Source of the DNA: Citrus sinensis | Lineage: Eukaryota > Streptophyta > Magnoliopsida > Sapindales > Rutaceae | Assembly: GCF_022201045.2 (NCBI RefSeq) | Contig: NC_068564.1 | Coordinates: 3,596,001-3,660,000, forward strand | DNA: 64,000 nucleotides | Direction of reading: 5' to 3' | In this document: positions 62,753 to 64,000 of the stretch, piece by piece | Layout: every line of letters begins with the position of its first letter | Numbering within the stretch: the stretch's first letter is position 1 | Program-made: the position numbers and the translations under genes | Notes under the pieces: model-generated | The model's database searches: none | The model's input: the letters and a program-made list of their open reading frames with translations, nothing else | Told to the model about the DNA's origin: nothing

Positions 62753-63359
62753 TGATGCAGCGAAAGTTTAATGTTCAAAATATTCCGTTGATTCTAAAGA
62801 ATACCGGAACAAAAGAACAACTAAATTCACGTTGATTCAAAAGAATACCGCGAACTTAGGGGTTAAGACTCGTTGATTCCGTAGAATACCGAGAATTAAC
62901 TAAACTCAAATACTCACAAAGAGATTTGAAAATTGAAAATATTATTGAAATCGAACATATATATTCCAAAAGATACAAAAGACACTTATTTATACTAACT
63001 AAGAGACTTATCATAATTTGATTAGAAAACCTATTTTAATAAGACTTATACCTAAATTAGGAATATTACTCAAATAAGCAATGCCTAAACAATAAAACTC
63101 TAAATAGGAAACCAAATTAAAGTAGAATACAAATTAATTAAAATATTCCTAAATATTATAAATTTAAATCTAATTAAGATTTCTTCAATTTCTTGCTCTG
63201 CATCATTCCCGCCAGGCTTGAGAGAATTCGTCCTCGAATTTTGTATGTTGTAGTCTTCAAGAACATCTTCATGTGCATAAGGATTAATTTTTAAAACAGA
63301 GCTTCGACATAGACAACGAACTTTAAATTTTCCAACTTTTGTAATAACGTCCATCCAAT
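62753..63359 (-). mobile_element. Gypsy-type LTR retrotransposon remnant: 3' LTR and polyprotein tail
   Basis: On the minus strand a coding tail (SRTNSLKPGGNDAEQ, near 63240-63190) of the type that ends plant gypsy polyproteins is followed by a purine-rich GGCGGGAA (63213-63206). The LTR then runs from TGATGCAG at 63205 to CTGCATCA at 62753 (453 bp, 8-bp perfect inverted ends). A TATA-like TATAAATA lies near 62988-62995. Three imperfect repeats of CGTTGATTC...GAATACCG lie near the LTR end at 62786, 62830 and 62871. The rest of the element is cut off by the hAT element at 63360. Confidence 0.65.
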
Positions 63360-64000
63360 CAGGGGCGGATCTCAGGAGAAAATTTAAGGGGGGCCAAATT
63401 TAAACTTATAATTTTGATACTATTAGAAGTAATAAATTACAACGAGACCAAATCATCCAAAAAATAGTAAGATACTAAATGAAAACAATTTTACATTTAT
63501 AATTCATTAAGGAAGATGATTACAAAGCAAAAGAGCCTCCACCCATACAAAATTTCAAGTCTTAAAGTACTGAAGCTATCAAAAGAAAATAAAAAACTTA
63601 AACAGAAACCATCATAACTATAAAGGGAAAAAGCTTCCTCAAGCAACAAAATATTCTTAACATAAGATACTAAACCCACCAAAATCAGGATCTCCAACAT
63701 TAAAATGGAATACGACGTTCTTTCATATCTCGAAACTCGTTGACTATTGATTCAATACTTAATTTTTCTGCAATTTCCCTTTCAATGTACATAATCAATG
63801 AATCTGTAAGAAATTCATCCTCCATTTTATTGTGAAGTCTTGTCTTTACTATACGCATAGCCGAAAATGATCGTTCTGTAGTTGCAGTAGACACTGGAAG
63901 AGTTAGCACAAGAACAATTATTCTATAGACAAGGGGGAATATTGTTGCTTTTCTAGTACTAACCAACCATTGGCTCAAGTCAGAAATGGTCGACAAACTT
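63360..64000 (-). mobile_element. Second hAT element, running off the window
   Basis: It begins at 63360 with CAGGGGCGGATCTCAGG, a known plant hAT-type end, directly after CATCCAAT (63352-63359), which should recur at the far end outside the window. It holds the C-terminal part of a transposase on the minus strand. It has inserted into the gypsy remnant. Confidence 0.7.
63700..64000 (-). CDS. hAT transposase C-terminus (zinc-finger MYM1-like), partial
   Basis: About 100 residues of open frame that continue past the window edge. The hATC dimerisation motif is intact (LPVSTATTERSFSAMRIVKT ... LHNKMEDEFLTDSLIMYIE). It is distinct in sequence from the transposase at 55281-57319. The N-terminal part (TTF-type zinc finger and catalytic core) would lie beyond 64000. 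Whether the whole gene is intact cannot be seen. Confidence 0.85.
   Translation of the reverse strand, partial: SLSTISDLSQWLVSTRKATIFPLVYRIIVLVLTLPVSTATTERSFSAMRIVKTRLHNKMEDEFLTDSLIMYIEREIAEKLSIESIVNEFRDMKERRIPF

Overview
The window looks like nuclear DNA of a flowering plant (eudicot). It is AT-rich, its genes have many introns with GT/AG borders, several products carry organelle-targeting N-termini, and the space between genes is filled with plant-type transposon remnants. A woody eudicot such as Citrus is only a guess; nothing in the sequence proves the species. I see no rRNA, true tRNA or CRISPR.

Left third (1-18.9 kb): an intergenic stretch with a tRNA-derived SINE is followed by LPA2 (photosystem II assembly, minus strand). 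LPA2 stands head to head, 308 bp apart, with a plus-strand gene for a fused photolyase-N-domain/alpha-beta hydrolase. That gene converges on the minus-strand gene for mitochondrial intermediate peptidase (17 exons). All three could be modelled exon by exon with consistent reading phase.

Middle (19-46 kb): the IRE-type AGC protein kinase (17 exons), a single-intron R2R3-MYB, a UMP-CMP (nucleoside monophosphate) kinase with 9 exons and an intronless E-class pentatricopeptide (PPR) protein. These are separated by AT-rich intergenic DNA with an Emigrant-like MITE and a Harbinger-like MITE.

Right third (46-64 kb): a DUF1517 chloroplast-type gene with two possible lesions, a SINE and a MITE in its introns; a 4.27-kb hAT transposon with a perfect 8-bp target duplication and a broken transposase, sitting inside an older terminal-inverted-repeat element; a pectin methylesterase/invertase inhibitor gene; and, at the edge, a gypsy-type LTR with the tail of its polyprotein, cut by a second hAT element that runs off the window.

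The genes do not form a functional cluster. From memory of Arabidopsis gene order, however, they combine neighbours from three Arabidopsis segments (At5g51540/45, At5g62310-60 and At4g25250-90). The window therefore reads as a less fractionated version of an ancestral block. I found no convincing new multi-gene system. The most unusual items are the decaying DUF1517 gene with its complementary CA/TG tracts, the nested transposons and the two intact SINE insertions.
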